Below are positions 1-8,087 of a stretch of DNA of 64,000 nucleotides, one piece after another; the stretch's first letter is position 1; each line of letters opens with the position of its first letter. The stretch comes from Gemmatimonadota bacterium. GTDB taxonomy: Bacteria > Gemmatimonadota > Gemmatimonadetes > Longimicrobiales > Gaopeijiaceae. The stretch spans positions 1 to 64,000 of the forward strand of contig JAJEBR010000068.1 of the NCBI GenBank assembly GCA_022822445.1, given 5' to 3'. The notes beneath the pieces are model-generated. The model ran no database searches. It was not told where the DNA came from and worked only from the letters and a program-made list of their open reading frames with translations. A program made the translations under genes and the position numbers.

Positions 1-472
1 GAAACCGCTTCTCGGGGCACCGCCCGGAACAGCGTCCACCGGGCCGTCACGGGCAAGCTCCCCGGCCTCTTGGTCGCCAACCTCAAGGACGGCGAGGACC
101 TATCCCGGCGCTCCCGCGCGCCGTCGCATTCCGGCCTACCCGTACCCCTCAGGGACCGGCGATCGTCGCTCTCACGCGATCCTGTGGCCCGTAGATTACC
201 CGAAATGGCAGGGGAGTCATCGGGACGTGTGCGCGCAGGGCGTAACCGGCCAGCCCTGTAGCGCGACAATCAGGGTGAGAAGCAGCGACAATCAGGATGA
301 GAGAGCGGGAGGTGGCCGCGGCCGGCGCGAGATTTGGTGTTTTCCCCGAGAGCGGAGAGATGCCAAGTGCCGGGCCGACACATCACGGACCGGTGAACCG
401 ACCGCCCGCGTCGTTTTCACATTCCAGTGCGGCCGTAAGTGGGAGCGCCGGGCGCGTGGTCAAACGTTACCT
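1..472. other. Left-edge stretch without a recognisable gene
   Basis: No reading frame here looks like a known protein. The plus frame from base 1 stays open to about 261, and its product is Arg/Ser-rich without any motif I recognise, so it may be the eroded 3' end of a gene lying to the left. The only structure seen is an 18-bp direct repeat near 263-302, listed separately. The first convincing gene on this side is the minus-strand lipoprotein whose stop codon is at 473. Confidence 0.4.
263..302. repeat. Two 18-bp direct repeats, possible IS-end remnant
   Basis: GCGACAATCAGGGTGAGA at 263-280 recurs with one change (GGATGAGA ending) at 285-302, a spacing of 22 bp. Short repeated motifs of this kind occur in the termini of some insertion sequences such as the IS21 family, but no transposase is visible next to it. 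The link to an insertion sequence is therefore only a guess. Confidence 0.3.
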
Positions 473-1546
473 CTACCCGGAAGGTATCGCGTCATGCAGT
501 GGCTGAACCGTTATGTCCAGCGCCACAATGCTGTCGTCAATCCATGCGAGGTATTTGCCGTCCACACCGGTAGGTGAGATGAGTTCATAGGAATCCGGGA
601 ATCGGGTTTTCGCCAATATGTCTCCCCTCGGCGACACGACCACCCAGAGCCCTTGTCGGGAACGCCGACGGGGTTGGTAGTATCGGATGACGATCAGGAT
701 GTTCCCATCGCGCATGTGGTCTATGAAGACCGGTCGGTTCCATTGGGCCGCGAAGTTCCCGTTCGGCAGCGCCCTTTCAAGCTCATCCCGTGGGACGATG
801 GTCTCATCCTCTACGACGACCATCGCGCTATCGCCCCGTCCGCCAAGATAGCGAACGATCCGAAAAGGAGGAGCTTTTTGCGCCAAGAGGAGGTCTCCCT
901 CCGGTGTCGTCGTGATCGGACCTCCGGTCATCTGCGTCACGACCTCCCAGTCGTCCGCCGGAAACGCGGGATGCCAGCTCTTCACATGGCCATCGAGCGA
1001 ATACAGGTGCAGCGCGAACGCTACGTGAGGGTCGTCTGGATACTGGCCATAGCTCAGCACGTACTGGTCGTTCTGAAGAGCCGCAATGCCAAACACGCTG
1101 TTCCGGTACATCGCCGAGAACAGTCCTGCCGCCCCATCCCTGCGGGGAAAGAGCGTGGTGCCGTTTCGGCTCACAAGCACGGCGCTGCGACGATCCGGCA
1201 TTGCAAGCAATGCGAGGGCGTAACCTCTGCCCGTGACCTCAGCCGGTTCCGGGATCGCCCGCAGGGTCTCCCCCTGCGGGCTCATTTCCCAGATCCTCTC
1301 CCTGCCGCCAATCCAGATCGTGCCGTCCTCCCAAACCGCCATACCTCCGCGGGCGTCAACCTCCTCACCCAACTCCCGACGCCACACTTCATGGATCCGC
1401 ACGGAAAGGGGACCGGTGTCCTCAAGCGGATCGACCTGCCGGCCTCCGGCAACGGGGGACTGGCCCTCCGATCCGCAACCGGAATGAAAGGTTCCTAGAG
1501 CGAGCACACCGACCACCAGTGCCGGGATTCGTGCGAGACCGGTCAT
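473..1546 (-). CDS. Propeller-like lipoprotein, last gene of the peptide cassette
   Basis: The product is a 357-residue predicted lipoprotein. The ATG at 1546 overlaps the stop of the upstream gene in an ATGA arrangement, which decides this start over the longer frame. The N-terminus has a hydrophobic stretch followed by a Cys in S-G-C-G-S. The body alternates short beta-rich segments such as AVWEDGTIWIGG and VVVSPRGDIL, as in NHL/6-bladed propellers. It lacks the clear G-E-G-P-G-E-F loop of its neighbours, so the fold call is an inference. It probably sits on the periplasmic or outer-membrane surface. It is translationally coupled to the thioredoxin-like gene and belongs to the same minus-strand unit as the small peptide at 3446-3715. 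Substrate and role are unknown. Confidence 0.7.
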   Translation of the reverse strand: MTGLARIPALVVGVLALGTFHSGCGSEGQSPVAGGRQVDPLEDTGPLSVRIHEVWRRELGEEVDARGGMAVWEDGTIWIGGRERIWEMSPQGETLRAIPEPAEVTGRGYALALLAMPDRRSAVLVSRNGTTLFPRRDGAAGLFSAMYRNSVFGIAALQNDQYVLSYGQYPDDPHVAFALHLYSLDGHVKSWHPAFPADDWEVVTQMTGGPITTTPEGDLLLAQKAPPFRIVRYLGGRGDSAMVVVEDETIVPRDELERALPNGNFAAQWNRPVFIDHMRDGNILIVIRYYQPRRRSRQGLWVVVSPRGDILAKTRFPDSYELISPTGVDGKYLAWIDDSIVALDITVQPLHDAIPSG

Positions 1547-2142
1547 GGCGCGACATCCCCGAACTGCGGGATCCTTGATCCGCCCTCGACCCACTCTCTG
1601 ATTCCAGACAGCCCGTGGCGACGTACCAATAGCCGCTCGTTGCGAACCGCCCTGTGTCCCGCCTCCACAACCACGCTCCGAGCGAGCACCAGCACCTGCG
1701 GTGTGGCGGCAGGTCCGTATAGCTCACCGTGCAGGTACTTCATCAGGCCGACGTTTCGCCACCCCATTCCCGTCACGATCTGGTCGAATCCGCCAAACCG
1801 TCCCAAATGCTCAACGCCGCTCTCCGGGACGACATCCGTGGTGAGACCGATCGCGGCGAACCCAATGGACGCCTCTTGAGCCAGAGCCGTCACCGCTGTC
1901 CGGGCTTGTTTGACCAGGGACGGCAGCTGCGGGTCATTCGACCAACGGCAGCGCGACGAACCGATGAAGACGAACACCAGCTCATCACCGGAGTCCTGTC
2001 GCGCCATTGGCACATACGGATCCTCCGCAAGCAGCGGGACGCTCCAGCGAACCTCCACCGGCCTCGGAAAGACACCCAACAGCCCGACCATCGCACCGCC
2101 CGCAACGGCCAGCCATGCCCATCGCGTTCCGACGCGTTTCAT
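1543..2142 (-). CDS. Membrane-anchored thioredoxin-like protein with a single Cys
   Basis: The product has 199 residues with an N-terminal hydrophobic anchor at about residues 8-27. Next comes a beta strand (E-L-V-F-V-F-I, about 54-60) leading into G-S-S-R-C65-R-W-S, the position where thioredoxin-fold proteins carry CxxC. Only one Cys is present, giving a CxxS monothiol pattern. Residues near 90-120 (IGFAAIGLTTD and later GLMKYLHGEL) fit the alternating strand-helix order of the fold. The gene lies between two propeller-like lipoprotein genes. It starts 16 bp after the upstream one ends and overlaps the downstream one by 4 bp, so the three are probably one operon. A periplasmic thiol or sensing role is inferred from context. 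The thioredoxin call rests on fold pattern, not close similarity. Confidence 0.6.
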   Translation of the reverse strand: MKRVGTRWAWLAVAGGAMVGLLGVFPRPVEVRWSVPLLAEDPYVPMARQDSGDELVFVFIGSSRCRWSNDPQLPSLVKQARTAVTALAQEASIGFAAIGLTTDVVPESGVEHLGRFGGFDQIVTGMGWRNVGLMKYLHGELYGPAATPQVLVLARSVVVEAGHRAVRNERLLVRRHGLSGIREWVEGGSRIPQFGDVAP

Positions 2143-2157
2143 GATTCTACTCTCCCT

Positions 2158-3444
2158 TCACTCGTTGCGGGGTGCCAGCCTACGGACTTCCACTCTTGGA
2201 ATCCCCGTAACCCAATACCCCAGGATGTGGGTGTCGGTGACATCCGACACGATAGGCAGGCTGGTGGAAACCAACGCGCCGTTGCCGCTGGTTGCGTCCA
2301 CCAGGTAGCTGCGGACTTCGAGCTCCTCCGGTGCGGCTCTTTCTCCCCGGACGGTTTGGTACAGTATGTACTGCTCCCCGACCCCAGTCACCGACACGGC
2401 CATGTCCTTGAGTCCCGATCCGTACGCGATGGAGCCCGTGGCGCGGTCCTCGACAATCTGCCCCTGCACGTAGTCCGCGACTCGTGCCGTCCACGCCTCG
2501 GAACCGTCGTCCGCACCGTAGGCCCGCAGCACAGGCAGCGCGTTGAGCGCGTGGACAATCAGCAGCGGATCGCCCACGCATCCGATCGGTCCGTCGGACA
2601 GAAGTTGCCGCGCGAGTGCGTAGGAAGCCATGTAGCCCTGTCCAAAGGTCCTCCCCGCATGGGTCGGCTGCCGCGGCACCTCATGGACCACCGCGTTGCT
2701 CTCGCGTTGCCAGACCGACAGGAAAAGGCGGTCTCCAGCCTGGCACAGACCTTCACGCATGTAGAGGTCGGCGGGAAATGGGTGTCGGCTGGCGTACACG
2801 TACTCGCCGTCCTCTTCGGCGAAGATCTCCAAGTGCCGACGGCCGTCGGCCACCGCTATGCGACCGCTCGACAAGATAGCGAGGGCGACGGCGTCGCCGA
2901 ATTCGCCGGGTCCTTCGCCGCTGCGCCCGAACTTGGTCAGAAAGCGTCCGTCCGGGTCGAACACCGTGACTCGCTGCGCCAGGCGATCCAGCACGACGAC
3001 ATTCCCGTCGGCATCGAACTTGGCGTCCGCAACCCATCCGAAGACCTCTTCGTCGTTATCGCCGACCTCACCCAGTTTCCCGATGGTGACCACCACTTCG
3101 GATCGGCGGAGCGCCTCCATAGCCCCGAGCCAATCGTCCAGTTCCTCCCCCGCAAGTCCTGTCGGGATTTCCGATGCGCCAACCACCGAACCGTCGACCG
3201 GGATATTGTCCGCTGTCGGGTGGCTGATCTCCATCGAATCCGCTTCGCAGCCTGCCGTCCCGAAACAGGCCGCAGTGTACGCCAGTACAGCTCCGAGGCG
3301 GGAACAGGCGAGCGAGGCCACTCGCCGGAGGCCCCGAGGCCGGGAGGACGGCCCCTGCCCGTCCTCCCCGCCTCCGACGTTGGTTCCATCCGCGCCGAGG
3401 GAAGGCGCGGATGCCCCGCAACGAGCGCTCGGCTTCGCCATCAT
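2158..3444 (-). CDS. 6-bladed beta-propeller lipoprotein
   Basis: This protein of about 428 residues has NHL/6-bladed propeller features. These include the repeated pattern strand-D-x-D-G-x-V-x-V-x-D (for example FDADGNVVVLDRL), a propeller loop G-R-S-G-E-G-P-G-E-F, and further blade-like segments to the C-terminus. A hydrophobic segment ends in a lipobox-like F-G-T-A-G-C, so export and lipid anchoring are likely. The ATG at 3444 lies 1 bp after the stop of the small peptide gene (TAAG-ATG). This leaves a long N-region before the signal. A GTG at 3321 just before the hydrophobic segment is an alternative start without an evident ribosome site. The tight spacing suggests co-translation with the peptide. 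Its ligand cannot be deduced. Confidence 0.8.
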   Translation of the reverse strand: MMAKPSARCGASAPSLGADGTNVGGGEDGQGPSSRPRGLRRVASLACSRLGAVLAYTAACFGTAGCEADSMEISHPTADNIPVDGSVVGASEIPTGLAGEELDDWLGAMEALRRSEVVVTIGKLGEVGDNDEEVFGWVADAKFDADGNVVVLDRLAQRVTVFDPDGRFLTKFGRSGEGPGEFGDAVALAILSSGRIAVADGRRHLEIFAEEDGEYVYASRHPFPADLYMREGLCQAGDRLFLSVWQRESNAVVHEVPRQPTHAGRTFGQGYMASYALARQLLSDGPIGCVGDPLLIVHALNALPVLRAYGADDGSEAWTARVADYVQGQIVEDRATGSIAYGSGLKDMAVSVTGVGEQYILYQTVRGERAAPEELEVRSYLVDATSGNGALVSTSLPIVSDVTDTHILGYWVTGIPRVEVRRLAPRNE

Positions 3445-3445
3445 C

Positions 3446-3715
3446 TTAGTGGTGATGCCCACCGCCGGGACCGTCCTTGTGTCCGCACGGCGTCGTCACG
3501 CAATCCACGTTCGGGACATCGTGGTTGCAGTACGTGGCGGCACTGGTCTCGCCGCTGCACCAGTCGATCCACAAGAAGTTCTTGCAGGTGTCGTACTGGC
3601 ACGGATGCGGAAGGGCGTTCGCCCGGACGGCGGTACTGCTAGCCGCCGTGCCGACGACGAGCCCACTGACGAAGAACATCATCGTCAGCCTGAGCAACTT
3701 CTTCATCGCGTTCAT
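3446..3715 (-). CDS. Small secreted Cys-rich peptide with C-terminal His tail
   Basis: The product is an 89-residue peptide. AAGGAG sits just upstream (about 3722-3728), which supports the ATG at 3715 over the internal ATG at 3706. Residues 1-32 form a typical signal peptide ending near A-V-R-A-N-A. The mature part has six Cys (about residues 39, 44, 53, 63, 72 and 77), consistent with three disulfides outside the cytoplasm, and ends in G-G-G-H-H-H. I do not recognise the family. The arrangement of a small secreted peptide directly in front of 6-bladed propeller lipoproteins recalls the NVEALA-type peptide and propeller neighbourhoods of Bacteroidetes, but no sequence identity to NVEALA is visible. 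The gene is divergent from the sigma-factor operon, with the GGGAA palindrome array between them. Confidence 0.75.
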   Translation of the reverse strand: MNAMKKLLRLTMMFFVSGLVVGTAASSTAVRANALPHPCQYDTCKNFLWIDWCSGETSAATYCNHDVPNVDCVTTPCGHKDGPGGGHHH

Positions 3716-3897
3716 TTGATCTCTCCTTGGATCTTGGAGTGCCGGTCGCGACCCGGTCAACTCCGTGGTTCGGGCGACCCCCCCTTGGGATCGTGCCCTC
3801 GCCCTATTAGACAGCGCGAGGGAGCAAAACGTCTCACCGACCCGAGAACCCGGATTCGACGGTTTGTTCGGCATGTTTTCGGCAGAATCACGCCCGA

Positions 3898-4018
3898 CGG
3901 GAAGTTTTTGGCACATTTCGCGGCAAATCTCGGGAACTTCTTCCCGTCCGATCCCCTCACGGAGGGAAGTTCTTCCCGAGCGCCGGGAACTTTTTCCCGG
4001 AAGACTCGGGAACCTTTT
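3898..4018. promoter_or_regulatory. Array of GGGAA palindromes between divergent operons
   Basis: GGGAA begins at 3899, 3932, 3964, 3985 and 4008. The copies at 3932, 3964 and 3985 are full inverted repeats (GGGAA, about 4-5 bases, TTCCC). The outer two copies are half sites. Spacings are 33, 32, 21 and 23 bp, close to three or two turns of B-DNA. The array ends just before a possible promoter for the sigma gene (TTGGCA at 4017-4022, 17 bp, TACCCT at 4040-4045). A transcription factor binding cooperatively on one face of the helix would explain the pattern. The NarL-type regulator encoded downstream is one candidate. Confidence 0.65.
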
Positions 4019-4126
4019 GGCACCAAGTCGTGGAAAAAGTACCCTGTCCGCGCGGTCGTCCCAACGGCAGCTTTGAAGTGCGCTTCGGCCAAAGAGGCGC
4101 GGACTCGTACCGAGAGGAGCAGACGG

Positions 4127-4771
4127 ATGAACCGCAGCGGCGGGCGCAGTACCCAAGGGGACACGGGGCACCGGGACGACGATCTGCTACGGCGGGTCGA
4201 ACCGGTTGTCCGGTCAGTCGCGACGCGATTCGCGCGGGACCGGGCGACCGCGGAGGAACTCGCGCAGGCCTGCCGCATCCGAATCTACGAGAAGCGGAAG
4301 CAGTGCCGTAATCCGGAGGCGTTGCTTGGATGGGCGAGGACGCTTTGCCAGCGCGTCTGCTTCGCTGCGGTCGGGCAAGACCGGGTCGAGCGGGACCGCA
4401 TCGTAGAGAGCGACGGCGAGGTCACCTCGGCCGTGGACACGGCCCCGGACCCCTTGGCCGTCGCCGAGACCGCTGAGTTGCAGGTTCGGATTGGAGGCGC
4501 GCTGGCCCGTCTCCCGGCCGAGCAGCGGCGATTGCTGCTCCTCCGCTACTGGTTCGGCCTGAGCGCCAAAGACATCGCCCGCCGCGAGAGCCTCCCCGCC
4601 TCCACCGTTCGGAACAGGCTGAGGCGAGCGTGCCTGCGGCTGCGGCGCACGCCCGAGCTCGCTTGCTACGCTCCGCCCCGGCCGTCGCTGTGGTCGCAGG
4701 GACCGGGAAACAGTATGATCAACGGGTCGAACATCGGCACTCCTCCCGCACTTGGCGAGGCGGTGCCATGA
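4127..4771 (+). CDS. Sigma-70 family RNA polymerase sigma factor (ECF-like)
   Basis: The product has 214 residues. AGAGGAG at 4113-4119 lies 7 bp before the ATG at 4127, so the long upstream extension of this frame is not used. Residues about 20-95 match sigma region 2 (R-R-V-E-P-V-V-R-S-V-A-T-R-F and A-T-A-E-E-L-A-Q). Residues about 125-175 match region 4, with L-P-A-E-Q-R-R-L-L-L-L-R and a helix-turn-helix (G-L-S-A-K-D-I-A-R-R-E then S-T-V-R-N-R-L-R-R). A roughly 40-residue Pro/Gly-rich tail follows region 4, which is longer than usual. No anti-sigma gene is adjacent. Instead the stop overlaps the start of a histidine kinase (ATGA), so the sigma factor, kinase and regulator are probably one regulatory unit. 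Confidence 0.85.
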   Translation: MNRSGGRSTQGDTGHRDDDLLRRVEPVVRSVATRFARDRATAEELAQACRIRIYEKRKQCRNPEALLGWARTLCQRVCFAAVGQDRVERDRIVESDGEVTSAVDTAPDPLAVAETAELQVRIGGALARLPAEQRRLLLLRYWFGLSAKDIARRESLPASTVRNRLRRACLRLRRTPELACYAPPRPSLWSQGPGNSMINGSNIGTPPALGEAVP

Positions 4772-5850
4772 TACCCGGCCTGTACTTCGAGGAGATTCTC
4801 ATCCACAAGCTGCTTGCCCGCCCAAGCGACTTTCGGGCGGTCTTCCGCGCATCGCCGGACGCTATGCTCCTGGTCGGCGCCGACGGTCTGTTGAGGGACG
4901 CGAACCCCGAGGCGGAGACGATGTTCGGCTGGTCGCGCGAAGAGTTGGTGGGCGAGTCTGTCGAGATGCTGGTTCCCCCCAAGCTTCGAGACCGCCACCG
5001 CCGCCACCGGGAAGTGTACCACCGCAACCCCAAGTCGCGTCCGATGGGCGTCGGCATGGAGCTTGAGGCAGTGCACAAGGACGGCGACGGGTTTCCCGTC
5101 GAAATCAGTCTCGGTCCGATGACCGACGAGATGGGAGAGGTGCTGGTGGTCTGCGCCGTGCGCAGCCTGGCTCAAAGCCTCATGCTTCGGAGGGTGGCGG
5201 CAGCGAAGGTCCTGGCGGCGGAGGCGGAGCGGTCGCGGATTGCCCAGGACCTGCACGACGAAGTGAAGCAAAGCCTCACCGCGATCCAGCTTCACCTTGC
5301 CGCCCTGGTCGAAAGGGGAATGGCGGGAGAGGACGCGCCCGAGATGATCTCGGGAGTGCAGGGCGATCTGGACCGGTGTCATGACGCGCTGGACCGCGCG
5401 ATACGAGACCTGATGCCGGTCGAGTTGGAAGGCCATGGGCTCGAATTCGCACTCAGCGTCCTTTGCCGGCGCACGGAGGAGCAGGGCTTCGCCGTCGAGC
5501 GGGACATCCGTTGGGCGGAAAGGGCGCTGAGGTCCGAGACCAGTCTGGCCGTCTTCCGGGTCGTGCAGGAAGCGCTCAACAACGCCAAGCGGCACAGCGG
5601 CGCGGGAAGCGCCAAGGTGAGATATTGGAGGGAGGGCCGGACGCTGTATGCCGAAATCAGCGATTCCGGCGCGGGCTTCTCGCCCGACGAGCTTGAGCCG
5701 CATCTGTCGGTTGGCCTCGCGAGCATGCGGGAGCGGAGCCGGATCGTCGGAGGGCGGCTGACCATCGCGAGCGCGCCCGGGGACGGTACTACGGTCAGGT
5801 TCGCGGCGCCCATTTCGATGCCCGTGCGCGATGGGAACGATCCGCAATGA
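4768..5850 (+). CDS. Cytoplasmic PAS-domain histidine kinase, NarX/DesK class
   Basis: The product has 360 residues and no transmembrane segment, so it should be a soluble sensor. Residues about 20-135 form a PAS domain (F-R-A-S-P-D-A-M-L-L-V then N-P-E-A-E-T-M-F-G-W-S-R-E-E-L-V-G). A HisKA_3 dimerisation helix follows, with the phospho-acceptor His163 in A-Q-D-L-H-D-E-V-K-Q. The HATPase domain has the N box (Q-E-A-L-N-N-A-K-R-H, about 267-276) and the G1 box D-S-G-A-G-F (about 299-304). This class pairs with NarL/LuxR-type regulators, and such a gene overlaps its stop by 4 bp. The signal sensed by the PAS domain is unknown. PAS domains often bind haem, flavin or small ligands. Confidence 0.9.
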   Translation: MIPGLYFEEILIHKLLARPSDFRAVFRASPDAMLLVGADGLLRDANPEAETMFGWSREELVGESVEMLVPPKLRDRHRRHREVYHRNPKSRPMGVGMELEAVHKDGDGFPVEISLGPMTDEMGEVLVVCAVRSLAQSLMLRRVAAAKVLAAEAERSRIAQDLHDEVKQSLTAIQLHLAALVERGMAGEDAPEMISGVQGDLDRCHDALDRAIRDLMPVELEGHGLEFALSVLCRRTEEQGFAVERDIRWAERALRSETSLAVFRVVQEALNNAKRHSGAGSAKVRYWREGRTLYAEISDSGAGFSPDELEPHLSVGLASMRERSRIVGGRLTIASAPGDGTTVRFAAPISMPVRDGNDPQ

Positions 5851-6530
5851 GCTACTCCTGCCGCGTCGTGCTCGTCGACGACCATGCCGTTGTTCGCGCC
5901 GGAATCAAACTGCTCATCGAACTCACGGAGCGGTACGATGTGGTCGGAGAGGCTTCCTCCGGTGAAGCCGCCGTCGAACGGGTGGACGCGCTCAAACCCG
6001 ATATGGTCGTCATGGACATCCGCATGCCGGGCATGGACGGCATCGCCGCAACCCGAAGGATCACGTCACGGAACCCCGATGTCCGCGTGCTCGTCCTGAC
6101 CGCCTACGACGACCCGGAGTATGTGGAGGCCGCGATCGAGGCGGGTGCGATGGGCTGCCTGAGCAAGCGACGGGCTCGCTCCGATCTGGTTGGAGCCCTC
6201 GACATGTTGGCCGCCGGAAGGATGACCTTCCCCGCACACGTCGTTGGGTTGCTGTCGAAAACACGAGACGCCTCGCACGGCCTCTCCGGTGGTTGGGCCT
6301 CCTTGAGCGAGCGGGAACGCGATGTCCTGTACCTCACCGCGACCGGCTACACGGCCGATGAGATCGCACGCAGGATCCATCTGGCACCGAAGACCGTCGC
6401 GAACTACCGAACGTCCCTGAAGAGCAAGCTGGGCGTCCAGAGCCGCGTGGATCTCATGCGAAGCGTCGTGGAATCGGGCCACTTGGCGGACATGCTGAAA
6501 GCCGCCGGGATCGGGAGGAAGAACCCGTGA
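5847..6530 (+). CDS. NarL/LuxR-family response regulator
   Basis: The product has 227 residues and its ATG overlaps the kinase stop. The receiver domain (1-120) has the acidic pair D11-D12, phospho-acceptor Asp57 in V-V-M-D-I-R-M-P-G, Thr85 and Lys107, the usual switch residues. The C-terminal domain (about 155-215) is a LuxR-type helix-turn-helix, L-S-E-R-E-R-D-V-L through A-P-K-T-V-A-N-Y-R. It should be phosphorylated by the upstream kinase and bind DNA as a dimer. The inverted repeats at 3898-4018 upstream of its own operon are plausible sites. That link is inference only. Confidence 0.92.
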   Translation: MSYSCRVVLVDDHAVVRAGIKLLIELTERYDVVGEASSGEAAVERVDALKPDMVVMDIRMPGMDGIAATRRITSRNPDVRVLVLTAYDDPEYVEAAIEAGAMGCLSKRRARSDLVGALDMLAAGRMTFPAHVVGLLSKTRDASHGLSGGWASLSERERDVLYLTATGYTADEIARRIHLAPKTVANYRTSLKSKLGVQSRVDLMRSVVESGHLADMLKAAGIGRKNP

Positions 6531-6899
6531 GTCAGACCCGTTGCCGGGGTTCGCGCAAGCTCCCGCCAATCAACTCCGACTTTCCCGCTTCCGTGAACCG
6601 TGCATGTCGGGGTTGGTGTCCCGGCAATAGCGGCAGATCGTGCAGCCCTGTATGAACTTACGTGATCTCTTGCCGGGATTTTGGCTTCAGGTGTTCTGCC
6701 GGGCTGGCAAGGCGCGACGAAGGGGGAATAGCAGCGCAAGTCGTCCGAGGAGCAACGCAGAACGGCACCCCAGGAACCCTGAGAGTAAACAAAACATGAC
6801 ACTTTGTAATGTTCTCATTACATCGCGAGTGCGTGAGCGCCGCGGTCCAGCCCGGATGCATCGCCGCCCGAATGCAGCGGGGACTTGTTCCACGGGCTG
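6531..6899. other. Intergenic gap with a palindrome and an ank-start-like element
   Basis: No gene is seen between the response regulator and the convergent propeller lipoprotein. Two features stand out. GTAAACAAAACATGACAC at 6785-6802 closely resembles the translation-start element of the ankyrin genes (GGTAAAGARAACATGACA). Immediately after it comes a perfect inverted repeat, GTAATG-TTCT-CATTAC at 6806-6821. This AT-rich patch is unusual in such GC-rich DNA and lies where the two transcripts converge. No typical rho-independent terminator with a T-run was seen. Confidence 0.5.
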
Positions 6900-8087
6900 C
6901 TACCCCCCCGGCTGCAGCACGAACTCCGCCACGACGGGGTAGGCCCCTGCCAGGTTGTTCAGCAGGAAGAGCGTGTCCCCCTTCACGGCGCCCAGGCCCC
7001 CTCGCAGCAGCGACCCCTCGTCCTCGACGATCATCCTCATCCTGAGCGTCCCGTCGTACTCCCTGGCTTCGAGCACCACGACGCCCGCCCGCGCGGTCAC
7101 CGCGATGCCGAGGTCCTCCATCGGGCCCGGCGTGGTGCCGCGGAACAGCGCCATGGAAGCGCCGCACTGGACGCCGGTGGAGCTCGGGCCGTCCCCTCCG
7201 TCCCGCAGGTCGGCGAAGGACGTGTGGAAGTGAAGACGCTCCTCCCCCGTGTCGGCGGACACGCCCACGCCCTCGAAGACCCATTCGTTCATCGCGACGA
7301 TCGTCGCGGGCCCCGCGCCCGGGCGGGTGCAGGCCGAAAGGTGCCGGATGGTCTCGGCCAGCTCGGCATCCTCCGGCGTCTCGAACCACACCCGCCGCAG
7401 CCTCCCGGTGCCGCGGTCGATCGATTCCACGCTCGCGCGCCCGACCTGGGACCTGGCGATCAGCATCGTCGAATCATCGAGCAGGGCCATGTCATCCAAC
7501 GTGTTGAGCGGCCCGCCCACGCCCTCCGCCGCGAAACGCCGCGCCTCGATCCCCTCCGGGTCGAGCACGATGACGACCCCCAGCTCCTGGTCGTAGACGA
7601 AGACCGAATCCGCATCGGTGGCGAGCGTCGTGATCATCTTGAACTCGCCCGGCCCTTCGCCGCACCGGCCCAGCTTCTCGCGCACCGCGCCGCTCGGGCG
7701 GTCGATGACGGTGAGGATGCAAGGATCGAGGATGTCCGACACGACCAGGCTGCCGTCGTCGCGCACCACCGCAGCCCAGGGCATGCCGAAGGAGTCCTCC
7801 CCGGACAGACTCCCGTATTCGCGAACGAATACCGGCTCCAGGGAAGCATCCGGCGTGGGCGACTCCATCCGGACCGGTCCGAGGCCGGCGAACAGGTCCG
7901 GGTTCGGGGAGGCGTCCGCGCAGGCCGCCAGGGCAAGGCAGGGCAGGAAGAACGCGGCGGTGCGTAAAGAGAAGGCGACAGATGGTAAAGTGAACATTAC
8001 TTTTGGTAAAGCCGACATTATTCTTGGTAAAGGTGACATGACATTATGTAAAGCCGACATGACATCTCGTGAAGCTGACCGGGTCAT
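6900..8087 (-). CDS. 6-bladed beta-propeller lipoprotein with heptad-repeat N-terminus
   Basis: The product has 395 residues. The ATG at 8087 is preceded by GGAGGG about 6-7 bp away, which favours it over the earlier in-frame start at 8132. Before the lipobox (L-A-L-A-A-C) the N-terminus contains about five 7-residue repeats of the type x-V-M-S-A-L-P, encoded by a 21-bp tandem repeat. This gives an unusually long, Met-rich hydrophobic leader. The mature part has propeller features: G-R-C-G-E-G-P-G-E-F, D-D-G-S-L-V-V-S-D and Y-D-Q-E-L-G-V-V-I-V-L-D-P. It lies directly downstream of the ABC exporter on the same strand, and a TATAAT at 8131-8136 (minus strand) offers a separate promoter. Its ligand is unknown. 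Confidence 0.8.
   Translation of the reverse strand: MTRSASRDVMSALHNVMSPLPRIMSALPKVMFTLPSVAFSLRTAAFFLPCLALAACADASPNPDLFAGLGPVRMESPTPDASLEPVFVREYGSLSGEDSFGMPWAAVVRDDGSLVVSDILDPCILTVIDRPSGAVREKLGRCGEGPGEFKMITTLATDADSVFVYDQELGVVIVLDPEGIEARRFAAEGVGGPLNTLDDMALLDDSTMLIARSQVGRASVESIDRGTGRLRRVWFETPEDAELAETIRHLSACTRPGAGPATIVAMNEWVFEGVGVSADTGEERLHFHTSFADLRDGGDGPSSTGVQCGASMALFRGTTPGPMEDLGIAVTARAGVVVLEAREYDGTLRMRMIVEDEGSLLRGGLGAVKGDTLFLLNNLAGAYPVVAEFVLQPGG

Noticed and set aside
1729-3642. A long plus-strand frame opposite the first propeller cassette.
   Set aside because: It has no domain and is explained by high GC at third codon positions of the minus-strand genes.
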